Part shown: in pieces, positions 16,218-16,588 of the stretch
How positions within the stretch are numbered: position 1 is the first letter of the stretch
How the letters are laid out: the number at the start of each line of letters is the position of its first letter
NCBI GenBank assembly: GCA_943913325.1
Contig: CALTXP010000029.1
Location: 1-16,588 of the forward strand
Length of the DNA: 16,588 bases
Direction of reading: 5' to 3'
Origin: an uncultured Anaerococcus sp.
GTDB taxonomy: Bacteria > Bacillota > Clostridia > Tissierellales > Peptoniphilaceae
Made by a program: the position numbers and the translations under genes
Notes under the pieces: generated by a model
Database searches by the model: none
Told to the model about the DNA's origin: nothing
Seen by the model: only the letters and a program-made list of their open reading frames with translations

Positions 16218-16588
16218 TAAAGATGAGAGAAGAGAAGCTCAGAAACTTTGGGCAGAAAATAAGTACTTGGTATTAAGTAAGTCCCATAAATGTTATTTAT
16301 CTATAAGAAAGTATCTAAAAAATGAAGAAGTAAAAAAAGAAGCTGTCCAAGTATTTATAGATAAAGCAGTATCATTAAAAGAAAGCCCTAAAGATATAGT
16401 AAATGCTTACCAGCATATATGGGATACTTTAAAGATAAGGCTAGTATAGAAGAAAGAAAAGAGTTTTTAGGGCTATTAGACCAGTATAAAAAAGCTAAGC
16501 TAGATAAAAGTGTTCCTTTAGATTACTTAAAAAATTTATTAAAAAAATATCCTAATGAATATTTAGAGAATTCAACAATATTTAATGA
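16210..16588 (+). pseudogene. DUF1722 (YbgA-type) protein, frameshifted and cut by the window end
   Basis: The first frame (16210-16449) gives 79 residues starting MTNKDERREAQKLW, with the KYLVLSKSH and NAYQHIW pattern of the DUF1722 family, then stops at TAG 16447-16449. The rest of the domain continues in the -1 frame from 16422: GYFKDKASIEERKEF, then PLDYL and YPNEYL, open to the last base. The family has an H-x-x-GYFK junction, so one G seems to be missing from the GGG run at 16421-16423. No canonical -1 slippery heptamer is present, so an indel (mutation or assembly error) is more likely than programmed frameshifting. It overlaps the HAD gene by 8 bases. DUF1722 is often found fused to or near DUF523, a family that includes thiouracil desulfurases; its own role is unclear. 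Confidence 0.75.

Overview
The window looks like chromosomal DNA from a low-GC, Gram-positive anaerobic coccus. AT-rich codon use, strong GGAGG-type ribosome binding sites, T-rich intrinsic terminators and the order hpf-secA-prfB all point to Firmicutes. I lean towards Anaerococcus, Peptoniphilus or a relative (Tissierellia); this genus-level guess is inference. The content is mostly core and housekeeping. I see no phage, insertion sequence, CRISPR array, rRNA or tRNA. The last gene runs off the right edge.

Left region (1-2150): an aspartate/glutamate-type racemase (minus) is divergent from an ATP-grasp ligase of the D-aspartate ligase type (plus), 79 bp apart. Together they look like a module that makes a D-amino acid and attaches it to the peptidoglycan stem peptide as a cross-bridge. 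The ligase converges on the next operon across a shared bidirectional terminator.

Minus-strand operon (6472 down to 2153): an S9-family serine peptidase, then a one-base-overlapping gene encoding an unusual fusion of a BrkB/YihY membrane protein with a complete 5-formyltetrahydrofolate cyclo-ligase domain, then a DUF4300-type lipoprotein. The fusion gene has an internal ribosome binding site and ATG just before the folate domain, so it could also yield a free enzyme. A perfect match to the CcpA cre consensus lies in the gap between this operon and hpf.

Central plus-strand block (6589-12454): long-form hibernation promoting factor; a 308-bp intergenic region with two terminator hairpins, a candidate small RNA and a 10-bp perfect inverted repeat; secA; prfB with the classical programmed +1 frameshift; then trpS behind a terminator. 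This block serves protein export, translation termination, tRNA charging and ribosome storage.

Right region (12522-16588): a cysteine-free uracil-DNA-glycosylase-fold protein, an NSS (SNF) family sodium-coupled transporter with its own extended -10 promoter, then an apparent three-gene operon of L-lactate dehydrogenase, a YjjG-like HAD nucleotidase and a DUF1722 protein. These three genes overlap at their junctions. The DUF1722 reading frame is broken by what looks like one missing G in a GGG run.
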